From contig NZ_SNYF01000005.1 in NCBI RefSeq assembly GCF_004362805.1, positions 310,001 through 374,000 of the forward strand: a stretch of DNA of 64,000 nucleotides, read 5' to 3'. Under the pieces are notes generated by a model. That model had not been told where the DNA came from. It searched no databases and worked only from the letters and a program-made list of their open reading frames with translations. The stretch comes from Algoriphagus boseongensis. GTDB taxonomy: Bacteria; Bacteroidota; Bacteroidia; Cytophagales; Cyclobacteriaceae. Shown piece by piece: positions 49,528-57,053 of the stretch. A program made the position numbers and the translations under genes. The number at the start of each line of letters is the position of its first letter. The stretch's first letter is position 1.

Positions 49528-50226
49528 TTAGCCAAAGAGGGTGTAGTTTCCAAATTGGTCCATCGGAGAAGTTTTTCGAATAATTCCAGGAGAATCATTT
49601 TGGACGGAATTTACCAATGGAGAAACTGGATAGCTTACCATTAATTCTACAGGGTAGGGCTTTAGCATATTCAGGAGTTCTGCCTCACTGGTGTATTTGT
49701 CTAGCCATTTTTTTTCATTTTCTCTGGATAAAATCACCGGCATACGGTCGTGAACCTCTTCCACCAGTTCATTTGGAGTGGTGGTAAGAATCAAAAATGT
49801 ATGCTGCACCTCCCCAGAAAGCCCTTCGTATTCTTCCCAAATCCCTGCAAAAGAGAAAAGGCTATCATCTCGAAGAGTAAACCGATTTGGGATTTTAGTC
49901 TTTTTGCCCAGCCTTTTCCATTCAAAAAAACCATCGGCTGGCACAAGACATCTTCTTCTTTCAAAAGAACTTTTGAAGGAAATTTTTTCATGAACCGTTT
50001 CCGCTTTGGCATTGATCAGTTTCTGGGAAACAGGCTTATTTTGACCAAAATCTGGAGTGATTCCCCAATAAAAAAAGGAAAATCCCTTGGGACTATCAGA
50101 AGTAATGACAGGGACTAGTTGGGTAGGGGCGATGTTGTATCTGGGTTTGAAGTCAGCCAACATCTCTGCCTGAAAGCGCTCTTCCAGGTCAATTTTACTT
50201 TTACTCAGGGAATATCTTCCGCACAT
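49528..50226 (-). CDS. SOS response-associated peptidase (SRAP/YedK/HMCES-type)
   Basis: A 232-residue protein. It begins MCGRYSL: Cys2 becomes the N-terminal residue and forms the thiazolidine crosslink to abasic sites in single-stranded DNA. Further conserved parts are PRYNIAPTQLVPV near 29 (Asn), FEWK near 105 (Glu) and VEEVHDRMPVIL near 160 (His). The protein shields abasic sites during replication. Monocistronic; no LexA-type box was recognised upstream. Confidence 0.93.
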   Translation of the reverse strand: MCGRYSLSKSKIDLEERFQAEMLADFKPRYNIAPTQLVPVITSDSPKGFSFFYWGITPDFGQNKPVSQKLINAKAETVHEKISFKSSFERRRCLVPADGFFEWKRLGKKTKIPNRFTLRDDSLFSFAGIWEEYEGLSGEVQHTFLILTTTPNELVEEVHDRMPVILSRENEKKWLDKYTSEAELLNMLKPYPVELMVSYPVSPLVNSVQNDSPGIIRKTSPMDQFGNYTLFG

Positions 50227-50255
50227 GATAAGGGGATCCTAGATTTGTTGGGAAG

Positions 50256-51215
50256 TTAGAGATCATGAGTTATAAATTCAACTGCCCTACGCTCAGAATA
50301 GTAGCTTTTTTCATTGCCTCCTGAAGAAAAGCCCACATGTCCTCCATGTTTTGGGAATTCAAAGAAGACGGTTTCCAACTTTTTTGCCAAAGAATATGGG
50401 AAGCAGGTATCACTCAGGAAGGGGTCATTGATGGCATTTAAAACCAGTGCAGGGACTTCTATTTGATCCAAAAATTGCAGAGAGGAATTGACCTCATAGT
50501 ACTCTTGGGCATCTTGGAAGCCATGCAATGGACCTGTAAAGACGTCGTCGAAATCCCGAAGTGTTTTTACTTTTTCTAATTTTTGAGGGGTGATTTCTTC
50601 TGGGAAAAGCATTGATTTCCTGACCACCTTCTCCTTGAGTGTTGAAAGAAAACGCTTTGAATACAAAATATTTTCACCGCTTGAGATTTTGTCGCAGGAC
50701 TTACCCAAATCCAATGGGACTGAAATTGCAACAGCCTTTTTGATTTGGGGTAGGCTATTTTTCTTTTCTCCAAGATACTTCAAGGTGAGGTTCCCGCCCA
50801 GACTAAAACCCACTAAATATATTTCCTCATAGGATTTTAGCGCGTGGCTTATCACCGTGTCCAGATCATAGGTCGCCCCGCTATGGTAGAAAATCGGTTT
50901 ATTGTTTAATTCATCTCCACAGCCTCTATAGTTCCAGGCTAGGGCATCAAAGCCATTTTGAACAAATTCCCTAACCATCCCCATTATATAAGGTCGGGAG
51001 CTATTTCCCTCCAATCCATGACTGATCAGAACAAGTTTGGGCTTATGATTTTTGTACCAATCCAAATCCAAAAAATCTCCGTCCGGAGTACTTATTCGCT
51101 CACGTTCAGGTTTTTGAAAATCAACTTTTCGGAATAGAGCGGGATAAATGGTTTCTAAATGCCCGTTAAACAACCATTTTGGGCGTTTGTATGTTGACTG
51201 CTGAATGATAGGCAT
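50256..51215 (-). CDS. YheT-like alpha/beta-hydrolase
   Basis: A 319-residue cytosolic hydrolase. Motifs include the opening LFNGHLETIYPALFRK, the oxyanion region LISHGLEGNSSRPYIMGM near 80, the nucleophile elbow VGFSLGGNLTLKYLG near 143 (Ser), an Asp in NAINDPFLSD near 265, and His in HGGHVGF near 295. This is the YheT/EMB8-like family of putative esterases with unknown natural substrate. It is divergent from the E2 gene, whose promoter at 51256 lies in the 114-bp gap. Confidence 0.88.
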   Translation of the reverse strand: MPIIQQSTYKRPKWLFNGHLETIYPALFRKVDFQKPERERISTPDGDFLDLDWYKNHKPKLVLISHGLEGNSSRPYIMGMVREFVQNGFDALAWNYRGCGDELNNKPIFYHSGATYDLDTVISHALKSYEEIYLVGFSLGGNLTLKYLGEKKNSLPQIKKAVAISVPLDLGKSCDKISSGENILYSKRFLSTLKEKVVRKSMLFPEEITPQKLEKVKTLRDFDDVFTGPLHGFQDAQEYYEVNSSLQFLDQIEVPALVLNAINDPFLSDTCFPYSLAKKLETVFFEFPKHGGHVGFSSGGNEKSYYSERRAVEFITHDL

Positions 51216-51255
51216 GTTCTACTAGACCTAAAAGGACTTGTCAAATTAGAAGATA

Positions 51256-51263
51256 TAAATTTG
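51256..51263 (+). promoter_or_regulatory. Candidate -7 element of the E2 gene
   Basis: TAAATTTG is a full TAnnTTTG match; TTG at 51238-51240 is a possible but close (15 bp) -33 element. Transcription would start near 51270, which rules out an in-frame TTG start at 51261 and supports ATG 51330. Confidence 0.55.
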
Positions 51264-51329
51264 AATAAAGCGTTTTTAAAAACTATTTTTGGACACTTTA
51301 AAAAAAACGAACAAGCTCGAAAATTACCT

Positions 51330-52970
51330 ATGGCCGAAATTATAAGAATGCCAAAAATGAGCGACACCATGGAAGAAGGTGTAATCGCTGCTTGGTTGAA
51401 AAAAGTGGGAGATACTGTCAAACCGGGTGATATCCTGGCTGAAGTGGAAACCGACAAAGCTACCATGGAGCTGGAATCCTACGAAGAGGGTGTGCTTTTA
51501 TATATCGGAGTACAAGAAAAAGACTCTGTTCCTGTGAATGGAGTGATCGCAATAATCGGTGAAAAAGGAGAAGATTTTCAGCATTTGTTGAATGGATCTT
51601 CCTCCGCACCAAAAACTGAGGAGCCTAAAAAAGAAGAACCAAAAGCAGCTGAGCCTGCCAAAGCTTCTGCTCCAGCAGAAAAAATTGATACTTCTTCCAT
51701 CAATGCTACAGTAGTCACCATGCCTAAGATGAGTGATACGATGCAGGAAGGGACTATCGCTACTTGGTTGAAGAAAGTTGGTGATTCAGTGAAAGCGGGT
51801 GAAATCATTGCCGAAGTTGAAACTGATAAAGCTACAATGGAACTCGAATCTTACGAAGATGGAGTTCTATTATATATAGGTGTCGAAGCTGGTAATAGCA
51901 TCCCAGTGGATGGAGTAATTGCTGTGATCGGTGAAAAAGGCGCCGATTATCAGACGCTGTTGAAAGCTCATGAATCAGGAGGATCCGAATCAGCTCCTGC
52001 TGAAACTCCTGCAGTACCGACTCCTGAAGCAAAAACAGAAACTAAGCCTGCAGCAGCTCCTGCTCCAACTGCAGCTTCTGCACCTGCAATTTCCAATGGA
52101 GAGAGAGTAAAAGCTTCTCCTTTGGCAAAGAAAATTGCAGAGGAAAAAGGCCTAGACATTCGTCAGGTTGCAGGTTCTGGTGAAGGAGGAAGAATTGTTA
52201 AGCGAGACGTTGAGAATTTTGTACCTGCCGCAGCTCCTGCTGCCGCTGTAGCCACTACTGCCGGAGCTACCGCTCCTGCTCTGGGCCAGGAAAGCTTCAG
52301 AGAAGAGAAAGTTTCTCAAATGAGAAAAACCATCGCGAAGCGATTGGCTGAAAGTAAATTCGGAGCTCCACACTTCTATTTGACCATGGAAATCAACATG
52401 GACAAAGCCATCGAAGCACGTAAGAGCATGAATGAGATTTCTCCGGTGAAAATTTCATTTAATGATATGGTGATCAAGGCGGCCGCTGCTGCTTTGCGCC
52501 AGCATCCAAAGGTGAATTCTAGCTGGTTGGGAGATAAAATCAGATACAACGATCATATCCATATCGGAATGGCTGTTGCAGTGGAAGAAGGCCTTTTGGT
52601 TCCTGTGATCCGTTTTGCAGACAGCTTGTCTTTATCTCAAATTTCTAATCAAGCCAAAACTTTGGGAGGAAAAGCCAAAAATAAAGAGCTTCAGCCAAAG
52701 GATTGGGAAGGAAATACTTTCACCATTTCTAACCTAGGCATGTTTGGAATCGATGAGTTTACCGCTATCATCAATCCACCAGATGCTTGTATTCTTGCTG
52801 TAGGAGGGATTAAGGAAACTGTTATCGTGAAGGACGGTCAAATGAAAATTGGCAATATCATGAAAGTGACCTTGTCATGCGACCATAGGGTAGTGGATGG
52901 AGCTGTTGGCTCCGCCTTCCTTTTGACCTTGAAAGGTCTTCTTGAAGATCCAGTCAGAATATTGATCTAA
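51330..52970 (+). CDS. Dihydrolipoamide acetyltransferase (E2) of pyruvate dehydrogenase
   Basis: The protein has 546 residues from ATG 51330 (MAEIIRMPKMSDTMEEG). It has two lipoyl domains, each with the lipoylated Lys in ETDKATMELESYE (near residues 43 and 170). Ala/Pro-rich linkers join them to an E1/E3-binding domain (ASPLAKKIAEEKGLDIRQVAGSGEGGRI). The catalytic domain ends with DHRVVDGAVG, the His of the acyltransferase site. Two lipoyl domains and the MPKMSDTM start favour a pyruvate rather than a branched-chain or 2-oxoglutarate complex. E1 and E3 genes are not in the window. The gene is monocistronic with its own promoter and terminator. Confidence 0.94.
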   Translation: MAEIIRMPKMSDTMEEGVIAAWLKKVGDTVKPGDILAEVETDKATMELESYEEGVLLYIGVQEKDSVPVNGVIAIIGEKGEDFQHLLNGSSSAPKTEEPKKEEPKAAEPAKASAPAEKIDTSSINATVVTMPKMSDTMQEGTIATWLKKVGDSVKAGEIIAEVETDKATMELESYEDGVLLYIGVEAGNSIPVDGVIAVIGEKGADYQTLLKAHESGGSESAPAETPAVPTPEAKTETKPAAAPAPTAASAPAISNGERVKASPLAKKIAEEKGLDIRQVAGSGEGGRIVKRDVENFVPAAAPAAAVATTAGATAPALGQESFREEKVSQMRKTIAKRLAESKFGAPHFYLTMEINMDKAIEARKSMNEISPVKISFNDMVIKAAAAALRQHPKVNSSWLGDKIRYNDHIHIGMAVAVEEGLLVPVIRFADSLSLSQISNQAKTLGGKAKNKELQPKDWEGNTFTISNLGMFGIDEFTAIINPPDACILAVGGIKETVIVKDGQMKIGNIMKVTLSCDHRVVDGAVGSAFLLTLKGLLEDPVRILI

Positions 52971-52982
52971 AATTTATCTGTC

Positions 52983-53016
52983 AAAAAGTCCTGTTTCGAT
53001 AGGACTTTTTGCTTTT
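52983..53016 (+). terminator. Intrinsic terminator
   Basis: AAAAAGTCCT at 52983-52992 pairs with AGGACTTTTT at 53001-53010 and runs into a T-rich stretch. It ends the E2 gene. Confidence 0.9.
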
Positions 53017-53108
53017 GTATGGTTATTGGTAGAAAAGGTGGAATTGGAGTTTTTATTACTTGAAAAACTTCCTTCAGACCAAAATCTAGAACTTATCATT
53101 TTTACCTC

Positions 53109-53651
53109 ATGGAAAAAATAAAATCAACAACGGTTGTAGCCATCCGACACAATGGTGAAGTAGTCATCGGAGCGGATGGACAAGCAACCTTAGGAAATAC
53201 AGTAGCTAAAAGCACAGTCAAGAAAATCAGAGTTTTGCAAGGAGGAAAAATCGTTACTGGTTTTGCAGGATCTACCGCCGATGCCTTTACTCTTCTTGAG
53301 AAATTCGAAGAAAAGCTTAACGCTTTTGGAAACAACATGAAGCGTGCAGCAGTGGAACTAGCCAAAGAATGGAGGATGGACCGGATGCTTAGCCGCTTGG
53401 AGGCAATGATGATTATCGCTGACAAGGATGATATTTTGATCATTTCAGGAACTGGCGATGTAATCGAACCAGATATGGAAATTGCGACCATTGGTTCAGG
53501 AAGTATGTTTGCTCAGTCAGCCGCAAGAGCCTTGAAAAAATATGCTCCTCAACTCAGTGCTGAAGAAATGGTGAGAGAAAGTCTACACATTGCAGCGGAT
53601 GTTTGCATCTATACTAACCATAACTTGGTGGTCGAAAAGGTGAAAAACTGA
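53109..53651 (+). CDS. hslV: ATP-dependent protease proteolytic subunit HslV
   Basis: A 180-residue N-terminal-nucleophile hydrolase. Removal of MEKIKS would expose Thr7 in STTVVAIRHNG as the catalytic residue. The proteasome-like core shows GADGQATLGNTVAK near 22-35, KIRVLQGGKIVTGFAGSTAD near 39-58, and TIGSGSMFAQSAARAL near 136-151. HslV forms a dodecamer capped by the unfoldase HslU. No hslU gene adjoins it here, unlike in many Proteobacteria. It has a six-residue propeptide where the E. coli protein loses only Met. A terminator follows at 53674. Confidence 0.94.
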   Translation: MEKIKSTTVVAIRHNGEVVIGADGQATLGNTVAKSTVKKIRVLQGGKIVTGFAGSTADAFTLLEKFEEKLNAFGNNMKRAAVELAKEWRMDRMLSRLEAMMIIADKDDILIISGTGDVIEPDMEIATIGSGSMFAQSAARALKKYAPQLSAEEMVRESLHIAADVCIYTNHNLVVEKVKN

Positions 53652-53673
53652 TCTAATAAACTTGAGATTAATC

Positions 53674-53703
53674 AAAAGCCGGATTTTTATCCGGCTTTTT
53701 TTG
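53674..53703 (+). terminator. Intrinsic terminator of hslV
   Basis: AAAAGCCGGA at 53674-53683 pairs with TCCGGCTTTT at 53690-53699, followed by more T. Confidence 0.92.
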
Positions 53704-53761
53704 TGGTTTTTAAAACCTGAAGCTTCAATACCTTGTTGTGTACTTGAATCTGAATTAGTTT

Positions 53762-54427
53762 ATGGAAACGACAACCTCAAAAAAATCAGTCAAGAAGGAT
53801 TATAAAAAGCTTATTCTTGAGGGCTATGTGAATTATGTATTGGAGCATGGGAATGAGCCACCTTCTGTTTTCAAGTTTGCCAAAGAATTGAAAATGAAAG
53901 AGGAGGACTTTTATACCTACTACACCTCTTTTGATTCAATCAAATCCTCGATATGGGTATCTATTTTAGACGCAACTATTGCCTCTATCGAATCCCAAGA
54001 AGTTTATGCCGGATACACAGCAAGAGAAAAATTTCTAAGCTTTTTGTTCACTTGGATTGAGGAGTTAAAGAAAGTCCGCTCATATCTTCTAGTCCTTTAT
54101 GGAGATAAACTTAAGTCTGCTAGAGCTTTGCATGCCGATTCTGCAGATTTTAAGTCAAAATTCAAGGAGTTTGCCAATGACATCGTTTCAGCAGGAAAGG
54201 AATCTGAGGAAATTGCCTCCAGACCTTATGTTTCTGAAAAGTACGACGAGGCTCTTTGGATTCAGGCAGCATTTATCTTCAGATTTTGGCTTGGTGACAA
54301 GAGTCCAAGATTTGAAAAAACAGACGCAGCTATCGAAAAGTCAGTCAACCTTGCTTTTGACCTTATGGGAAAAAGTGCGCTTGATACCTTTTTGGACTTC
54401 GCAAAATTTCTATACCAAAACAAGTAA
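53762..54427 (+). CDS. TetR-like transcriptional regulator
   Basis: A 221-residue, mainly helical protein. The N-terminus (KKLILEGYVNYVLEHGNEPPSVFKFAKELKMKEEDFYTYYTSFDSIKSSIWVSIL, paraphrased by position 15-70) has the TetR helix-turn-helix pattern, although the turn is divergent. The C-terminal helices should form a ligand pocket and dimer interface. The ABC1-kinase gene begins 3 bp after its stop, so the two form an operon. It may regulate that operon or act with the kinase in lipid or quinone homeostasis. Both are inferences. Confidence 0.82.
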   Translation: METTTSKKSVKKDYKKLILEGYVNYVLEHGNEPPSVFKFAKELKMKEEDFYTYYTSFDSIKSSIWVSILDATIASIESQEVYAGYTAREKFLSFLFTWIEELKKVRSYLLVLYGDKLKSARALHADSADFKSKFKEFANDIVSAGKESEEIASRPYVSEKYDEALWIQAAFIFRFWLGDKSPRFEKTDAAIEKSVNLAFDLMGKSALDTFLDFAKFLYQNK

Positions 54428-54430
54428 TTC

Positions 54431-55750
54431 ATGCCATCCCAGATGAAAGAGCAGGATTCTATTCCTGTTTCAAAAGTGCAGAGAGCAGCTAAATTTATTT
54501 CTACCGGAGCGAAAGTTGGGGGGAATTACGTGAAGCATTATGCTAAAAAGATTGTCAATCCTTCCTTAGAAAAGGAAGAACTTCATCAGAATAACGCTGA
54601 GGATATCTATAAATCATTGAGTCAATTGAAAGGTTCTGCCTTGAAAGTGGCTCAAATGATGTCTATGGATAAGAATATCCTTCCCCGAGCCTATCAGGAT
54701 AAATTTACTATGGCTCAATATTCTGCGCCACCTTTATCCTTTCCTTTGGTGGTAAAGACTTTCCAGAAATATTTCTTTAAAGGACCTGAGCAGTTGTTTG
54801 AAACTTTCACCCGATCTGCAGTGAATGCTGCCTCTATTGGCCAAGTTCATCAAGCTACCCTAAATGGAAAGACCCTTGCCGTAAAAATCCAATATCCTGG
54901 AGTCGCTGATTCGGTGAGTTCTGATCTGAAATTGGTTCGTCCATTTGCCCTTCGACTTTTGAATATGAATGAAAGGGAATTGGATCATTATATGGAGGAA
55001 GTGGAGGAAAGACTGCTTGAAGAAACCGATTACCTATTAGAGGTTCAGCGCTCCAGAGAAATCTCTCAAGCTTGCTCTTCAATTCCTAATTTGAGTTTCC
55101 CGAATTATTATGATGAATTCAGTTCTGAGCGAATCATCACCATGGATTGGATCTATGGGAAGCATATTAAGGAGTGGATGGAAACGAATCCAACGCAAGA
55201 GGAGAAAAATAAAATAGGCCAGGCCCTTTGGGATTTTTATCATTTCCAAGTGCATGAATTGATGCAGGTTCACGCGGATCCGCATCCTGGAAATTTCATT
55301 GTTCAGGATAATGGAACTTTGGGAATTATTGATTTTGGTTGTGTGAAGGTAATTCCTCAAGACTTCTACCATGGATACTTTTCCCTAATCAAAAAAGACT
55401 TGGTGGTTAAAGAAGACGAGCTGAATCAGATTTTCTACGATCTAGAATTTATTTCTGACCGAGATACTGAAGAAGAGAAAAAGTACTTCAAAGGAGTGTT
55501 CAAAGAAATGATCAGCCTATTGGGTAAGCCGTTCCATGCCGAATCTTTTGATTTCGCCAATGATGGATATTTTGAGCAAATCTTTCAATTAGGAGATAGA
55601 ATTTCCAATGAAAAGATGTTCAAAAAATCCCGTCAAGCGAGAGGATCAAAGCATGGCTTATACATCAACAGGACCTATTTTGGGTTATACAATTTGCTAA
55701 ACCAGCTTCAGGCCAATGTGGTCACAACTAAACCGGAATGGTTAAAATAA
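54431..55750 (+). CDS. ABC1/UbiB-family atypical kinase
   Basis: A 439-residue protein of the ADCK/UbiB family. The KxGQ-like region is altered to KGSALKVAQMMS near 70. Others are AASIGQVHQATLNGKTLAVKIQYPG near 135-160 (the Ala-rich nucleotide loop and the conserved Lys), LLEETDYLLEVQRS near 195, VHADPHPGNFIV near 277 (catalytic loop) and IIDFGCVKVIP near 300 (metal-binding Asp). Such proteins support quinone or lipid metabolism as unorthodox ATPases or kinases. It lies 3 bp after the TetR-like gene, and a terminator follows at 55752. Confidence 0.93.
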   Translation: MPSQMKEQDSIPVSKVQRAAKFISTGAKVGGNYVKHYAKKIVNPSLEKEELHQNNAEDIYKSLSQLKGSALKVAQMMSMDKNILPRAYQDKFTMAQYSAPPLSFPLVVKTFQKYFFKGPEQLFETFTRSAVNAASIGQVHQATLNGKTLAVKIQYPGVADSVSSDLKLVRPFALRLLNMNERELDHYMEEVEERLLEETDYLLEVQRSREISQACSSIPNLSFPNYYDEFSSERIITMDWIYGKHIKEWMETNPTQEEKNKIGQALWDFYHFQVHELMQVHADPHPGNFIVQDNGTLGIIDFGCVKVIPQDFYHGYFSLIKKDLVVKEDELNQIFYDLEFISDRDTEEEKKYFKGVFKEMISLLGKPFHAESFDFANDGYFEQIFQLGDRISNEKMFKKSRQARGSKHGLYINRTYFGLYNLLNQLQANVVTTKPEWLK

Positions 55751-55751
55751 G

Positions 55752-55779
55752 AAAGGGAGGTTTTACCTCCCTTTTTTTA
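55752..55779 (+). terminator. Intrinsic terminator
   Basis: AAAGGGAGGT at 55752-55761 pairs with ACCTCCCTTT at 55765-55774, followed by T. The T tract touches the stop codon of the convergent sugar-dehydrogenase gene. Confidence 0.9.
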
Positions 55780-56964
55780 TTTCGAATAAGTCACTCGATA
55801 GATGCAATTGGCCATGTCGTCAGAGACTAAAAGGCTACCATCTGGTAATTCCTGAACGTCGACTGGTCTTCCCCAAACATCCTGAGTTGCGTCATTTAAC
55901 CAACCGGAAATCAAAACTTCCTGACCGGTAACTTTTCCTGTTCCATCAATTTTTGCAACCACGACCTGGTAGCCAGCTTTTTTACTTCTGTTCCAGCTGC
56001 CATGTTTAGCAATGATTGCGCTGTTTTTGTAGTTTGTTGGAAACATTCCCCCTTCATAAAAACGCATTCCAAGTGGAGCGTTGTGAGGTCCCATTTTCGC
56101 TGCAGGAGCTACATAGGCTGAGGCAGCTTTTCCCTTATCTCCAAAATCAGGATCTTTTACAGTTCCGGCATGCCAATAAGGATAGCCGAAATGTTGCCCT
56201 TTTGCGGTTGCTCTATTTAATTCACAATCTGGGATATCATCTCCCATCATGTCCCGACCATTGTCTGTAAACCAAAGTTCTGTCGTCCCTGGTCTCCAAT
56301 CAAACCCCACCGTATTTCTAACTCCCTGAGCATAGATCTCAGGTTTTGCTCCTGGCTTACTTACATCCAAACGGGTGATGCTCGCATAGATTGGATTCTC
56401 ACTTTCGCAAATATTGCAAGGAGCTCCAACAGGAACATAGAGCATTCCGTCAGGTCCAAAGGAAATGAATTTCCATCCATGATGTCCGTCTGTTGGATAA
56501 CCATCATAAACCACTTCATACTTTGGATTGGTCAAATTGTTTTTGATATCCTTGAATCGTAGAATTCGATTCACTTCAGCCACATAAAGGTCTCCGTTTT
56601 TATAGGCTACTCCATTTGGCATTCGAAGTCCTTCTGCAAGGATAAATTTTGCGTCAGCTTTTCCATCAGCATTTTCATCAACTACTGCATAGACATTCTT
56701 CTCCTGACGATTTCCTACAAAGACAATCCCATTGTCGGAGATTGCCATGGATCTTGCATTGGGAATATCTGCCGCCCAAACTGAGATTTTAAAACCAGCT
56801 GGAAGTTTGAGTTGGTCTAATTTTACCTCAGCTTTTGCATTTTGGATATTTCTTTTGTTGCTGCTGTTGGGAGTGGAAATCGGGGTGAGTTTTCCCTGTG
56901 CAGCCACACCAAGGGAGAATACTCCCAGGGCCAAGCTTAGAATTATGGGTTTGAGTTTATTCAT
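55777..56964 (-). CDS. Exported PQQ-dependent sugar dehydrogenase-like protein
   Basis: A 395-residue protein with a signal peptide (MNKLKPIILSLALGVFSLGVAAQ). It has the six-bladed propeller of soluble glucose/sorbosone dehydrogenases: LKLPAGFKISVWAADIPNARSMAISDNGIVFVGNR, MPNGVAYKNGDLYVAEVNRILRF, GHHGWKFISFGPDGMLYVPVGAPCNICE and GVRNTVGFDWRPGTTELWFTDNGRDMMGDDIPDCELN (quoted as short signature blocks along the chain). The catalytic-type His and Arg positions and calcium ligands are present in these blocks. It probably oxidises a sugar in the periplasm with PQQ. PQQ synthesis genes are not in the window, so the cofactor is inferred from the family. Confidence 0.88.
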   Translation of the reverse strand: MNKLKPIILSLALGVFSLGVAAQGKLTPISTPNSSNKRNIQNAKAEVKLDQLKLPAGFKISVWAADIPNARSMAISDNGIVFVGNRQEKNVYAVVDENADGKADAKFILAEGLRMPNGVAYKNGDLYVAEVNRILRFKDIKNNLTNPKYEVVYDGYPTDGHHGWKFISFGPDGMLYVPVGAPCNICESENPIYASITRLDVSKPGAKPEIYAQGVRNTVGFDWRPGTTELWFTDNGRDMMGDDIPDCELNRATAKGQHFGYPYWHAGTVKDPDFGDKGKAASAYVAPAAKMGPHNAPLGMRFYEGGMFPTNYKNSAIIAKHGSWNRSKKAGYQVVVAKIDGTGKVTGQEVLISGWLNDATQDVWGRPVDVQELPDGSLLVSDDMANCIYRVTYSK

Positions 56965-57041
56965 GAGTTTAAAATTTGAATAAATAAGTTAATAATCCTG
57001 ATAATGTTTTACCAGCTAAGCGGGATAAGCGGGCCATTGGT

Positions 57042-57049
57042 TATTTTTG
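57042..57049 (+). promoter_or_regulatory. -7-like element immediately before the ABC-F start codon
   Basis: TATTTTTG matches TAnnTTTG and ends 4 bp before ATG 57054. If used, transcription would begin at or about the start codon and the mRNA would be leaderless. No good -33 element is seen. Confidence 0.35.
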
Positions 57050-57053
57050 GGGC

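Noticed and set aside
49429-49644. A plus-strand coding region across the fabH-SRAP gap.
   Set aside because: It overlaps two well-supported minus-strand genes and encodes no recognisable protein.
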